Counted from the first letter of the stretch, positions 43,775-52,270 are shown. The stretch is DNA of 64,000 nucleotides from Pseudoalteromonas phenolica (GCF_005876835.1 NZ_PPSW01000006.1:186001-250000); one strand, 5' to 3'. Program-made: numbers and translations. Notes: generated by a model from the letters alone, not told the origin.

Positions 43775-44430
43775 ACCTTTCATTACGAAAAATACATCAT
43801 AAACTGCAAGGACGAGATGTTTTTAACAACTTGAACTTAGAAGTTCAATGTGGTGAATGTTGTGTAATTAAAGGTGTTTCGGGCTCTGGTAAGTCGCTAC
43901 TATTTAGTATGCTCTGTGACATTGTTAGACCCCAGAATGGCTGTGTTGTATATAACAATGTGTGTTTACCAGATATGGATAAATCGCAATATTACAGCTA
44001 TAAAAAACAAACAGGCGCTATTTTTCAACTACCAGCACTGATCTCAAACCTTACTTTAAAAGAGAATTTACTTTTACCTCTTAATCAATTTTGTAACGAT
44101 TTAAGTTATCAAGACAAACTTAAAATCATTGAATCTAAATGTGAAGAAATAGGTTTACACAATCAGTTAGAGCTGAGAACCGATCATTTATCGATTGGTA
44201 TGGCATCACTAGTAGGTGTAATAAGAGCAACCATACTTCAACCTAGCGTTATTATTTGGGATTCACCAATTTGTGAAGTCGACTGTCATTGGGCAGACTA
44301 TGAAATTAATCTAATTAAAAACTTAAAAAATTCAGGGGTAACTCAGATCCTATTTTCTAACAGGCGGGTTATTTCAACCCTTGCAGACTCAGTTTATCAG
44401 CTTAAATCGGGTTTATGTTATGCAGCATAA
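43771..44430 (+). CDS. MlaF-like ABC ATPase with degenerate catalytic motifs
   Basis: 219 residues, against about 270 for MlaF. Walker A is intact (GVSGSGKSLL, Lys41) and the Q-loop is recognisable (GAIFQLPALISNLTLKENL). Other motifs have drifted: the signature reads LSIGM (140-144) where MlaF has LSGGM, Walker B reads IIWDSP with Asp164 kept but Ser165 in place of the catalytic Glu, and the switch region reads LFSNRR with Asn197 in place of His. The frame is uninterrupted and gene overlaps are preserved, so this is not decay of a pseudogene. It may bind ATP but hydrolyse it poorly or not at all. Confidence 0.85.
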   Translation: MNLSLRKIHHKLQGRDVFNNLNLEVQCGECCVIKGVSGSGKSLLFSMLCDIVRPQNGCVVYNNVCLPDMDKSQYYSYKKQTGAIFQLPALISNLTLKENLLLPLNQFCNDLSYQDKLKIIESKCEEIGLHNQLELRTDHLSIGMASLVGVIRATILQPSVIIWDSPICEVDCHWADYEINLIKNLKNSGVTQILFSNRRVISTLADSVYQLKSGLCYAA

Positions 44431-45457
44431 TTTAGCGAAAGAGCATAAATCAGTGATTGTGTTTGTATCAATAGGTGTTTTGTTTCTAGTTATCACAGTT
44501 ATTTCTGTATTGAGTTCGAATTATACCTTTGCAGATAAAAAATATTTTTATACAGAGCTTGATGATGCGCTCGGTTTAAAATCTATGCCACTAATTTATT
44601 TTAAGGGTATAGAAATAGGACGAGTTGAATCATACGAGTTTAATTTCGAAACAAAAAAGATCACAGCTAATTTTTGGATCTTATCAGAATACATTCCACT
44701 ATTAACAAAGCATTCTATTTTAAAAAGCGAGCAGCACCCGATATTTGACGAGGTTTACTCGTTCACACTTTACACGCCTGAGTTGTCTTACAGTAAAGAA
44801 GATGCGCCAGAAATAACAGCTGGGATGCTAATACTTCACGCTAGCAGTGATGCTGCAAAAGCGCTTGAAGCATCATATGGGGCGATATTACCCAAAGACG
44901 ACCTTGATTCTATTCTTGAAAATATAAATTCGCTGCTTACCAATCTTCAAAAAGAAGATAACCCAAACGCAGGGTCTTTATTTAGAGCACTAGACCGAGT
45001 AGCAAAAATAAGTGAGCAGTTATTACGGATCACAGATTCAATAGAAAAAAGTGGCATTGTAACTAAAGCTGATCAAACCATTGAGCAAACAGAAACGTGG
45101 TTAAAAACACTTCCCATTATTGCTGAGAAATTAAATGAGTCTTTAGTCAGAGTCGATAAACTATTGATCACATCTGAGTCAGTTATTAGCAACTATAAAT
45201 CGCCAGACGAACTGGTCGGCAGAGTAACAAATAATCAACTGCCATTGGTGTTGGGTAACATTAATCAAAACTTAGTCTTGGTAAGAGGCATGTTATCCGA
45301 GGTTCATACAGAAAGAGCACAATTGATGATGACTATCTATCAAAGCCAACAAGTGTTGTCTGAACTTGAAAAAACATTACAAGCATTAAATAACAATCCA
45401 ATTTTAAAAGGTGGGATTAAAGAGGTTGATGATGCGCTTACGGTAGAAGTACAATGA
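44420..45457 (+). CDS. MCE-domain (MlaD-type) substrate-binding protein
   Basis: 345 residues from ATG 44420. One N-terminal membrane helix (SVIVFVSIGVLFLVITVISVL), then an MCE domain (about 35-120) with LDDALGLKSMPLIYFKGIEIGRVE, and a long helical C-terminal part (about 150-345) that could build a needle-like barrel. MCE proteins form hexameric rings in the periplasm and carry lipids for the permease. ATG 44420 overlaps the ATPase gene by 11 bases; an upstream ATG at 44381 would add 13 polar residues within that gene and is less likely. It overlaps the next gene by 4 bases. Confidence 0.88.
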   Translation: MQHNLAKEHKSVIVFVSIGVLFLVITVISVLSSNYTFADKKYFYTELDDALGLKSMPLIYFKGIEIGRVESYEFNFETKKITANFWILSEYIPLLTKHSILKSEQHPIFDEVYSFTLYTPELSYSKEDAPEITAGMLILHASSDAAKALEASYGAILPKDDLDSILENINSLLTNLQKEDNPNAGSLFRALDRVAKISEQLLRITDSIEKSGIVTKADQTIEQTETWLKTLPIIAEKLNESLVRVDKLLITSESVISNYKSPDELVGRVTNNQLPLVLGNINQNLVLVRGMLSEVHTERAQLMMTIYQSQQVLSELEKTLQALNNNPILKGGIKEVDDALTVEVQ

Positions 45458-46275
45458 GACATAAAATAGTATTTAGCATATTACTCATTTTTCTAGCTGC
45501 ATGTTCCCAAGTAACTGACGAAAAAAAAGTAAATAATGAAGTGAATAAACTAGCACTAACTTGGTATCAACTTGCAGAAAAAAACCGAGTTAATCATGAG
45601 TTCTCAAAAGCATTAAAACACTATAAGTTATCGTATGAATTTGCATTGCAAAGAAACAACTTAAGGTTGCAATTGTTTATTTTAGCAAGGCAGGCCCTAG
45701 TATTAAGTCGACAAGGTAAGAAAGCGCAGTCTTCAGAAAAACTAAATTTTGCAAAAAATCTATTAGTACATGAAATTCCAGAGGCCACTGAAGAGTTTAA
45801 TATTTTACAGATAACAGTACTAAAAAACTTTAGACAACATGAAGAAGCATTAGACCTATTAAAATCAAACAAGGGGTATTTCAAAACAGAAGAGCAAAAG
45901 ATATATGCAAATTGGGTGGAACACGAACTTCAGTCTGAGCTAAATAAACAAAGTTCAATTAGTGATTTATCAAGCAATGTGAATAACGATTTTAATTTCC
46001 TTTACAAACTATACGAAGAGAACAAACTAGCAAATATAGAAATATTAGGTTACGTAGGCATACGATATCTGAATATACTTTCTGACAATAAAGATCCAAA
46101 AATCGAAAAAGTGTTAAGGGATATGTTACGTTTCTTTTCTGAACAGGAAAACGCTACTAAAACGTCACAGTGTTATAAGATTGCAGCAAATTATTACGCC
46201 TCTATCGCTGAAATCGAGAAAGCCACTTATTTTTCAGAAAAATCAAAGAAAATAATATTTTACCTAAAAAACTAA
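45454..46275 (+). CDS. Small TPR-like lipoprotein
   Basis: 273 residues. Lipoprotein signal FSILLIFLAACSQ (lipidated Cys, then Ser), so probably outer-membrane attached. The mature part is all-helical with TPR-like pairs (YQLAEKNRVNHEFSKALKHYKLSYEFAL; KATYFSEKSKK at the end). No known family is evident. By position it occupies the place of the periplasmic/outer-membrane partner (MlaC or a PqiC/ABC-auxiliary lipoprotein) in MCE operons, but it resembles neither. It ends the ten-gene operon, with only a weak AT-rich hairpin after it. Confidence 0.75.
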   Translation: MRHKIVFSILLIFLAACSQVTDEKKVNNEVNKLALTWYQLAEKNRVNHEFSKALKHYKLSYEFALQRNNLRLQLFILARQALVLSRQGKKAQSSEKLNFAKNLLVHEIPEATEEFNILQITVLKNFRQHEEALDLLKSNKGYFKTEEQKIYANWVEHELQSELNKQSSISDLSSNVNNDFNFLYKLYEENKLANIEILGYVGIRYLNILSDNKDPKIEKVLRDMLRFFSEQENATKTSQCYKIAANYYASIAEIEKATYFSEKSKKIIFYLKN

Positions 46276-46285
46276 CTTTCAACCG

Positions 46286-46304
46286 TAAATGTAAAAAACA
46301 TTTA
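46286..46304. terminator. Weak AT-rich hairpin at operon end
   Basis: TAAATGT (46286-46292) pairs with ACATTTA (46298-46304), loop AAAAA, in the 26-bp gap between convergent genes; it reaches into the stop codon of the glycosyltransferase. A terminator by position, but energetically weak. Confidence 0.35.
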
Positions 46305-47315
46305 TCCAAAATATGCGCGTGTTAATTGTTCAAGCTGTTTTGACCCGCTGAAATCTTGCTGGATCGTTTGGAATGCATTATGGGTTATTTGTTTCTTCTT
46401 ATCTTTGCTTGCTTGAGACCAACTAATAAGAGTTTCGCTTAACTCATCAATACAATTGCTAGTGCAAATATACCCATTGGTATTGTGAGAAATGACTTTG
46501 GCAACTGCGCCGACATCGAAACTAATTACACATTTAGATCTAGCCATCGCTTCTAATAACACCATAGGTAAACCTTCAGCTCTGGAGCTGATAACAAGTA
46601 CATCGATTTGATCCCAAAAATCAGAGCTAGCTTGGTGGCCATGAAATTTAATATTGGCGGGCTTAGATGATTGTAAATCAGGTGCCATAGGACCATCACC
46701 AAACACATTAAAACTTATGCTTGGGTTTTTATCTAGTCTTCGAGCAAGCTCCACAAAATTGTCAGGACCTTTTTCGTGAGACAGCCTGCCAACAAAACCG
46801 ACTCTTAACTTATCACAAAAATCGAACGACATTGGGTTTGTTATATCAACAAAGTTGTCTAGTACTTCGGCATTGTGCACTTGAGACAATAAACGATCAG
46901 ACACAACAAAGTTTTTAGACATGAAACTGGTGAGTTTATCAATATAATTATACAAATAGACAAAGCCTGTACCAGCTTCGCCTGCATGGTATGTTGAGAT
47001 ACAACGAGAGGTTAATAACTTGCAGGTTAAACGCCCGATAATACCGGCTTTATAGCCATGAGTATGCAGATTCACAGGCGCTTTTTTATTTTTTAATAAT
47101 GTATATAGTGAAGAAACTTTACCCTCAAGAAATGTGTAAGTGCATTGGGCATCGTCTAAATTGCGATAAAGTTGTGTATTGCCATGATCTTGATAAAACA
47201 AGACTTCAACAACAAGGTTGTGGCTTTTTAAAAGCCTTACTAATTGCACGATATGTGTTTCAATACCGCCATAAAGGCTTGAATCTAAGAAAAGAATGGT
47301 CTTTACTGATTTCAT
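46302..47315 (-). CDS. Glycosyltransferase family 4
   Basis: 337 residues, GT-B fold. The N-terminal domain starts KTILFLDSSLYGGIETHIVQL (acceptor side). The C-terminal GT4 domain has FVGRLSHEKGPDNF and the nucleotide-sugar-binding E-x7-E type segment EGLPMVLLEAMARSK. It transfers a sugar from a nucleotide donor, probably in surface polysaccharide or glycolipid synthesis, but no other polysaccharide gene is nearby. ATG 47315 follows GAGGTGA; a longer frame to 47366 overruns the divergent HPt gene and is rejected. Confidence 0.88.
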   Translation of the reverse strand: MKSVKTILFLDSSLYGGIETHIVQLVRLLKSHNLVVEVLFYQDHGNTQLYRNLDDAQCTYTFLEGKVSSLYTLLKNKKAPVNLHTHGYKAGIIGRLTCKLLTSRCISTYHAGEAGTGFVYLYNYIDKLTSFMSKNFVVSDRLLSQVHNAEVLDNFVDITNPMSFDFCDKLRVGFVGRLSHEKGPDNFVELARRLDKNPSISFNVFGDGPMAPDLQSSKPANIKFHGHQASSDFWDQIDVLVISSRAEGLPMVLLEAMARSKCVISFDVGAVAKVISHNTNGYICTSNCIDELSETLISWSQASKDKKKQITHNAFQTIQQDFSGSKQLEQLTRAYFG

Positions 47316-47339
47316 AGTCACCTCATTTGGAGCGAATAT

Positions 47340-47666
47340 ATGTTTAACCCAAATACCATACAACAATTAAAAGATGATGTAGGTGTCGACGTTTTAACTC
47401 AGTTGATGCAAGTTTTTCTTACAGAAAGTACTAAACTGGTTGAGCAACTAACTGCAAAATCAGTTCAACAAAGCGAAATTGAGCGTCTTGCACATAGTTT
47501 AAAAAGTTGTGCTCGCTCATACGGTGCTGACCAACTCGCAGACATTGCTGCTGATATAGAGAATGCAGCAAAAAGCAGTCCAGAATTAGCAATTATAGAG
47601 TCTAAAATTTCTCTACTCAGTGAAGTTCATAAAAAAACGCTTAATTCGTTACCAAAACTTAATTAA
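47340..47666 (+). CDS. Stand-alone histidine phosphotransfer (HPt) protein
   Basis: 108 residues, four-helix bundle. The phospho-acceptor His52 lies in RLAHSLKSCARSYGA, the classic HPt motif, with a helix ADIAADIE after it. ATG 47340 follows TTGGAGCG. It would shuttle phosphoryl groups between a hybrid kinase receiver and a response regulator. The hybrid kinase at 48859, which lacks an HPt domain, is a natural partner. Its start is only 24 bp from that of the divergent glycosyltransferase gene. Confidence 0.88.
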   Translation: MFNPNTIQQLKDDVGVDVLTQLMQVFLTESTKLVEQLTAKSVQQSEIERLAHSLKSCARSYGADQLADIAADIENAAKSSPELAIIESKISLLSEVHKKTLNSLPKLN

Positions 47667-47714
47667 CTCATTTGACTAAACTTATTTAAATAAACACACT
47701 TTGCTCAGCAGTGG

Positions 47715-48611
47715 CTAATGTATTAGAGAGGGTAACTTCTCTTTTTTAGGATGCGCAATCATGCTCTCGATCACAAACTTAAGTTGCTGTTTATTATGAG
47801 TACTTATTGATTTGTTATTTAAATTATTAAAATCAACTCTGGTGTCCATCGCGCCGAGAGCATCGACACTCAAACATAAATCAAAAAACTTATAGCCAAT
47901 TAAGTCAGCGAGCCAAGCGGCATGTTCGCATGGAGAAATTCTCGACATTACACTGTTCTCTTTACAAACATTTTCGATAAATACACGGCATGCAGAGGTG
48001 TTCAGCAACGCGTTTTTTATATCATTAACCAGCAGAGGGGGGGTAACGCTAGTTAAGGCACTTCCGGGGCCAATTAAGATCATGTCAGCATTGTAGATAT
48101 CACGGACAGCCTCTGGGACTGCAGAAATAGTTTTATCACTTAGGAAAAGTGCTTGAGGCAAATCACTTAACGCATCAACTTCACACTCTCCTTCGATACG
48201 AGTACCATTTTTTGCGGTCGCGATTAAATCGACTGGAGATTCGCTCATTGGGTAAATAGCATGGTCTACGTTTAATAATCTAGCATATTCTTGTATTGCT
48301 TTGCTCGGGCTTTGGGTAAGTTCACACAGGGCACTTAGTATTAAATTACCAACGCTATGTCCCTTAACATCATGTTCAAAGCCAAAGCGATGTTGTGATA
48401 GTACAGACATGAGATGGTTCTTATTGGCAAGAGAGTCAATGCAACGCCTTATATCGCCTAGCGCAACCAGTCTTTTATCAGCTCTAAGTCGTCCTGTACT
48501 GCCACCATTATCAGTGGTCGCAATAATTGCACTTAAATGATGATTTCCGGAATTCAAGGCTTCTAACACGGTTGATAAACCATGACCACCACCAATACAC
48601 ACGATTCTCAT
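47715..48611 (-). CDS. ybhK: YvcK/YbhK family protein (CofD-like)
   Basis: 298 residues. Starts MRIVCIGGGHGLSTVLEAL and contains TDNGGSTGRLR, GDIRRCI and GHSVGNLIL, the hallmarks of the YvcK/YbhK branch of the CofD-like fold. Bacillus YvcK binds UDP-sugars and affects gluconeogenic growth and wall synthesis; the E. coli homologue YbhK is uncharacterised. No deazaflavin biosynthesis genes are nearby, arguing against CofD itself. Possibly relevant to the neighbouring glycosyltransferase through UDP-sugar sensing, as inference. Cytoplasmic, probably monocistronic. Confidence 0.9.
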   Translation of the reverse strand: MRIVCIGGGHGLSTVLEALNSGNHHLSAIIATTDNGGSTGRLRADKRLVALGDIRRCIDSLANKNHLMSVLSQHRFGFEHDVKGHSVGNLILSALCELTQSPSKAIQEYARLLNVDHAIYPMSESPVDLIATAKNGTRIEGECEVDALSDLPQALFLSDKTISAVPEAVRDIYNADMILIGPGSALTSVTPPLLVNDIKNALLNTSACRVFIENVCKENSVMSRISPCEHAAWLADLIGYKFFDLCLSVDALGAMDTRVDFNNLNNKSISTHNKQQLKFVIESMIAHPKKEKLPSLIH

Positions 48612-48633
48612 AACTGCCTCCTTCTAACACCAG

Positions 48634-48818
48634 TTATACCAATCAATAACTAGGCCAACATAATTGTGTGAATCAGGTTAAACTATAGTTGAATTTCTGT
48701 AACTTTCGCATTTTGCATTGCAAATAAGTTATTAATTATGAAGATTACTGATTTAGTGCTAGAAGCCGTAGATATTATCAGAAACGAAAAAGCTGAGTTA
48801 TTCTGGTAATTGGTCTAA
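48634..48818. repeat. Candidate degenerate MITE-like element
   Basis: TTATACCAAT (48634-48643) and ATTGGTCTAA (48809-48818) form imperfect terminal inverted repeats of the same kind as the element at 59688-59849. Inside is a 23-codon frame at 48738-48809 (MKITDLVLEAVDIIRNEKAE...) that may be a truncated gene or chance. Together with its flanks it fills the gap between ybhK and the hybrid kinase. Confidence 0.45.
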
Positions 48819-48858
48819 ATTAGAAGTATCAAGCATTTTAAAGTATGAAGGAAAATAC

Positions 48859-50892
48859 ATGGAGAGTGTCTTATCGTCAAAAGCGCTTGAGTTCATTGAT
48901 AGTATTAATAACTCAAAAAATCACAATGAAGCTCTCTTACGTCTTAAAATTGGATTGAGCGATTATCTTAATGTTTACCATATTTCAGCTTTTATAAATG
49001 AGGCTAAGGGGTTTTATGAGCTAGCTTCGACAAGTGAATTAAGAGTTGTTGATTTTAATGATCTTGATGAATTATGGCATGACTTACAAACTCAGTCTTT
49101 AATTGATAAAAAGGTTGATGCGCTTCCTGTTTCACTTTCGAATGTCACTTTCACAAAACCAAATCAATTCGATTTAAAGGCATTTCTTGTTTACACAAAA
49201 GTTAATGACGCAAATGGTTTTATTATTTGTTATTACAAAAATCGGACGTTATTAGCACCGAAAGAAATGACGCTTATCCATTCACTTTTACCTATATTTC
49301 GTCATACATTTTTAAAATTGGATTATATAGAGCACACAACACGATTACTCAACGAAAAAACAGCAGCATTAACTGTCAGTCAGGCTAGATTCCAAGCTTT
49401 CGCAGAGCTCGCATCAGATTGGTTTTGGGAAACAGATAATCAACTTAGGTACGAATATATATCGAGTGCTGAAGATGAGTTTCAAGCTCATACATATCAA
49501 CATTTTATTGGAAAAACACCCATTGAAATTCGCTCATACGACGAACAACAACAGCAAAAGAAATGGGGCATGTTTCTTAATTTCATCAATAATCACCAAG
49601 AATTACACAACTTTGAATATGAAGCCAAAGCGCCCGACGGCAAAACTTTTTGGATAAGTATCAGTGGTAAAGCGCAATTTGATGAAGAAGGTAAGTATCT
49701 TGGTTATATGGGTATAGGAAGAGACATCAGCTATGCCAAGCAACGTGAAATTGATTTACAAAAAGAAAAAGAGCGGGCTGAAAAAGCCAATGCCGCAAAG
49801 TCAGATTTTTTAGCTGTTATGTCACATGAAATCAGGACACCTATGAATGCCATTTTAGGTATGCTTGAGCTTCTTGAAGACACAAACCCGAGTTCAAAAC
49901 AACATGAGTTAATTGATTACATGCGCAGTAGTACACGATTATTGCAAGGTGTGATCTCAGACACGTTAGATTTTGCCAAAATAGAATCAGGCACCCTAAA
50001 ACTCGAACTCGCTGACACTAACCTGATAAATTTAACCAAGAACCTAGTTAAGCAATTTGAAACTCAGGCAATCAAACATGGTATTGAGTTTGAGTGCACA
50101 ATCGATCAGAGTGTACCCGAGAGAATCAACTGCGATGGTGTCAGGTTATCGCAAATACTGCTTAACCTCTTGAGTAATGCATTTAAGTTCACTCATGAAG
50201 GAAGCGTTAGACTCTATCTTAACAAAAGTGACAATCAAATAATCTTTCGAGTTATTGATACAGGTATAGGGATCAGCGAAGAAGATATCTCGAAACTGTT
50301 CGAACCATTTACGCAATTTCACTCTAGACAAAAAGGCCGGCAGCAGGGCGTTGGATTGGGGTTAAGTATAACGCGCAGATTATTGAACCTAATGGGAGGC
50401 AGTATAACTTGTTATTCAACAGTGGGAGAAGGGACAGAGTTTATTATCAGAGTGCCATATATTTCAATTGAATTAGTCGATGATAAAAATGAATTTGATG
50501 AGTACCCAAACATACCTAAAATGTCACTAAAAGTGCTCGTCGCGGAAGATAATATTGCAAACCAGTTTGTAATTAAAGCGATTCTTGAAAAGAGAGATTA
50601 CCAAGTCACCATAGTCAACGATGGACAAGAAGCTCTTACTTTGCTTACAAATAATAAATTTGATTTAGTCTTGATGGATATGATGATGCCAGTGATGGAT
50701 GGTGTTACAGCTGCAAAGGCAATCAGGCAAGAGTTATATTTAAATGAACTTCCTATTATTGCCTTGACCGCCAATGCTGGATTACAAGATAAAGAAAAAT
50801 GTTTAGAAGCGGGTATGAATGATGTTCTGACCAAACCATTAGATAGCAAATTACTTGACGACAAAATTAAACAGTTTTTATTTAAAGAATAA
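48859..50892 (+). CDS. Hybrid sensor histidine kinase with PAS and receiver
   Basis: 677 residues, no membrane helix. N-terminal region (1-165) looks GAF-like but is divergent; PAS/PAC at about 175-295 (ASDWFWETDNQLRYEYIS, GYMGIGRDIS); HisKA with His323 in VMSHEIRTPMNAILGMLELL; HATPase at about 425-535 (LLNLLSNAFKFTHEG, VIDTGIGI, GVGLGLSITRRLL); C-terminal receiver (about 550-675) with Asp607 in LVLMDMMMPVMDG. It lacks an HPt domain, so the nearby HPt protein (47340) is a plausible acceptor. Output regulator unknown. Start follows GAAGGAAAATAC. Confidence 0.93.
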   Translation: MESVLSSKALEFIDSINNSKNHNEALLRLKIGLSDYLNVYHISAFINEAKGFYELASTSELRVVDFNDLDELWHDLQTQSLIDKKVDALPVSLSNVTFTKPNQFDLKAFLVYTKVNDANGFIICYYKNRTLLAPKEMTLIHSLLPIFRHTFLKLDYIEHTTRLLNEKTAALTVSQARFQAFAELASDWFWETDNQLRYEYISSAEDEFQAHTYQHFIGKTPIEIRSYDEQQQQKKWGMFLNFINNHQELHNFEYEAKAPDGKTFWISISGKAQFDEEGKYLGYMGIGRDISYAKQREIDLQKEKERAEKANAAKSDFLAVMSHEIRTPMNAILGMLELLEDTNPSSKQHELIDYMRSSTRLLQGVISDTLDFAKIESGTLKLELADTNLINLTKNLVKQFETQAIKHGIEFECTIDQSVPERINCDGVRLSQILLNLLSNAFKFTHEGSVRLYLNKSDNQIIFRVIDTGIGISEEDISKLFEPFTQFHSRQKGRQQGVGLGLSITRRLLNLMGGSITCYSTVGEGTEFIIRVPYISIELVDDKNEFDEYPNIPKMSLKVLVAEDNIANQFVIKAILEKRDYQVTIVNDGQEALTLLTNNKFDLVLMDMMMPVMDGVTAAKAIRQELYLNELPIIALTANAGLQDKEKCLEAGMNDVLTKPLDSKLLDDKIKQFLFKE

Positions 50893-50945
50893 GAAATAAA
50901 ATGTTGGTTACTTAGGTCTTATAGAAAAAAGCAGAGAGAACTCAT

Positions 50946-51626
50946 ATGCAATTTAAAGATCCTAATTATGTAAAAACCATCAAGTCAAAGCTCGTGTCAA
51001 TTGACTTCATATCACCCTTACTGTTTAGGCTGATTCTTGCGCCCACAATGATCATTGCGGGCTTCAATAAATTGAATCTGGGCAATCCAGATGTATCTTT
51101 GTTTTCTCGGTTGCTTGCAGATGAAAATGTAGTGACATGGTTTGGCAATACAGAGTGGGGCTTGGGGTTACCTTTTCCTGATTTACTTGCTTTTCTAGCT
51201 GGGTGGGCTGAATTTTTGGGTGGCTGGCTATTACTACTTGGTTTGTTCACACGTTTAGTTTCAATCCCATTGATTTTCACTATGCTAGTTGCCATAACCA
51301 GTGTTCATTGGGATAACGGTTGGTTTGCAATTGCCCCAAGTTCTGGTGACTCTAGTCCTGCAAAAGTGCTTAGCTGGTTCAACATTGAAGCTGCACAGCA
51401 AAGTCTAGAAAACTCTTATGAAGTATCGCAAAGGCTTTCTAAAATAAGTGAAATTATTGAGAACCATGGCTTTCCAAGTTACCTGCTTGAAAAAGGCTCT
51501 GTTGCGATATTAAATAATGGTATTGAATTCGCTGTCATTTATTTATCTATGTTATTAAGCCTGTTATTCACAGGTGCAGGTCGGTTTGTCAGTTTAGATT
51601 ATTGGATATTTAAACGGTATCGTTAG
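50946..51626 (+). CDS. DoxX family membrane protein
   Basis: 226 residues, four membrane helices. Begins the fold with LLFRLILAPTMIIAGFNKL and has LLAFLAGWAEFLGGWLLLLGLFTRLVSIPL and VHWDNGWFAI, all typical of DoxX/YphA proteins. An extra loop (about 130-185) before the last helix is larger than usual. Members are linked to quinone-related or redox-stress membrane complexes, but the function is unsettled. It lies 53 bp after the kinase gene and 65 bp before ydjA; the pairing with a nitroreductase suggests redox stress. Confidence 0.85.
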   Translation: MQFKDPNYVKTIKSKLVSIDFISPLLFRLILAPTMIIAGFNKLNLGNPDVSLFSRLLADENVVTWFGNTEWGLGLPFPDLLAFLAGWAEFLGGWLLLLGLFTRLVSIPLIFTMLVAITSVHWDNGWFAIAPSSGDSSPAKVLSWFNIEAAQQSLENSYEVSQRLSKISEIIENHGFPSYLLEKGSVAILNNGIEFAVIYLSMLLSLLFTGAGRFVSLDYWIFKRYR

Positions 51627-51691
51627 TTAAGGGATGCGAATACGTCTGATTTCTTGTTATTCTAGTAGTAAGTTAACTAAAGAGAATTATC

Positions 51692-52240
51692 ATGGATGCA
51701 TTAGAGCTTCTTACAACAAGGCAATCAGACAGCAACCTGTCTTTTCCTGGTCCAAACTTAGAGCAACTTGAAATAATTAAAAAAGCCGCTTTAAAAGTGC
51801 CAGATCATGGTGGTTTGGCGCCATGGAAATTTATTGTAGTCGAGGAAGATGGCCGAGATAAATTGGGTGAAATTTATTATCAAGCTGCTGTTGCTGAACA
51901 ACAAGACGAAAGAACAATCAGTAGGGCAAAAGAACTGCCGCAAAGAGCACCGATGCTTATCATTGCAGTTAGCCCTTACATGGAGCATCCTAAAGTGCCA
52001 AGAATAGAGCAAATTGAAAGCGCTGCTTGTAGTGTGTTTGCAATGCAACAAGCCGCTTTTGCACAAGGTCTTTCAGGCGTTTGGAGAACCGGTTATTTTG
52101 CTCAAAGTGAAAAGGTAAAAGAGTTACTCGAGCTTGATAGCAAAGATGAAATAGTGGGCTATTTATATTTGGGTACACCTACTGTGATGTGTACTAAACC
52201 AGTGCGTCATCAACCAGAAAAATTCTTCTCAAACTTATAG
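51692..52240 (+). CDS. ydjA: NADPH nitroreductase-family protein, YdjA-like
   Basis: 182 residues, the compact nitroreductase type. Aligns throughout with E. coli YdjA (183): MDALELLTTRQSDSNL, KVPDHGGLAPWKFIVVE, QQAAFAQGLSGVWRTGY and IVGYLYLGTP. FMN-dependent homodimer. The YdjA branch has a small active site and unknown natural substrate. A 17-bp hairpin terminator follows. Confidence 0.93.
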   Translation: MDALELLTTRQSDSNLSFPGPNLEQLEIIKKAALKVPDHGGLAPWKFIVVEEDGRDKLGEIYYQAAVAEQQDERTISRAKELPQRAPMLIIAVSPYMEHPKVPRIEQIESAACSVFAMQQAAFAQGLSGVWRTGYFAQSEKVKELLELDSKDEIVGYLYLGTPTVMCTKPVRHQPEKFFSNL

Positions 52241-52270
52241 AAGTTCGTTTATTTGAAGCTAATTTTTTTG

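Noticed and set aside
44381..44419. ATG 44381 as the MCE gene start
   Set aside because: It adds 13 polar residues inside the ATPase gene before the membrane helix; ATG 44420 gives a normal short overlap.
43771..44430. ATPase gene as a decaying pseudogene
   Set aside because: The frame is intact, Walker A is perfect and both overlaps with neighbours are preserved, which points to selection.
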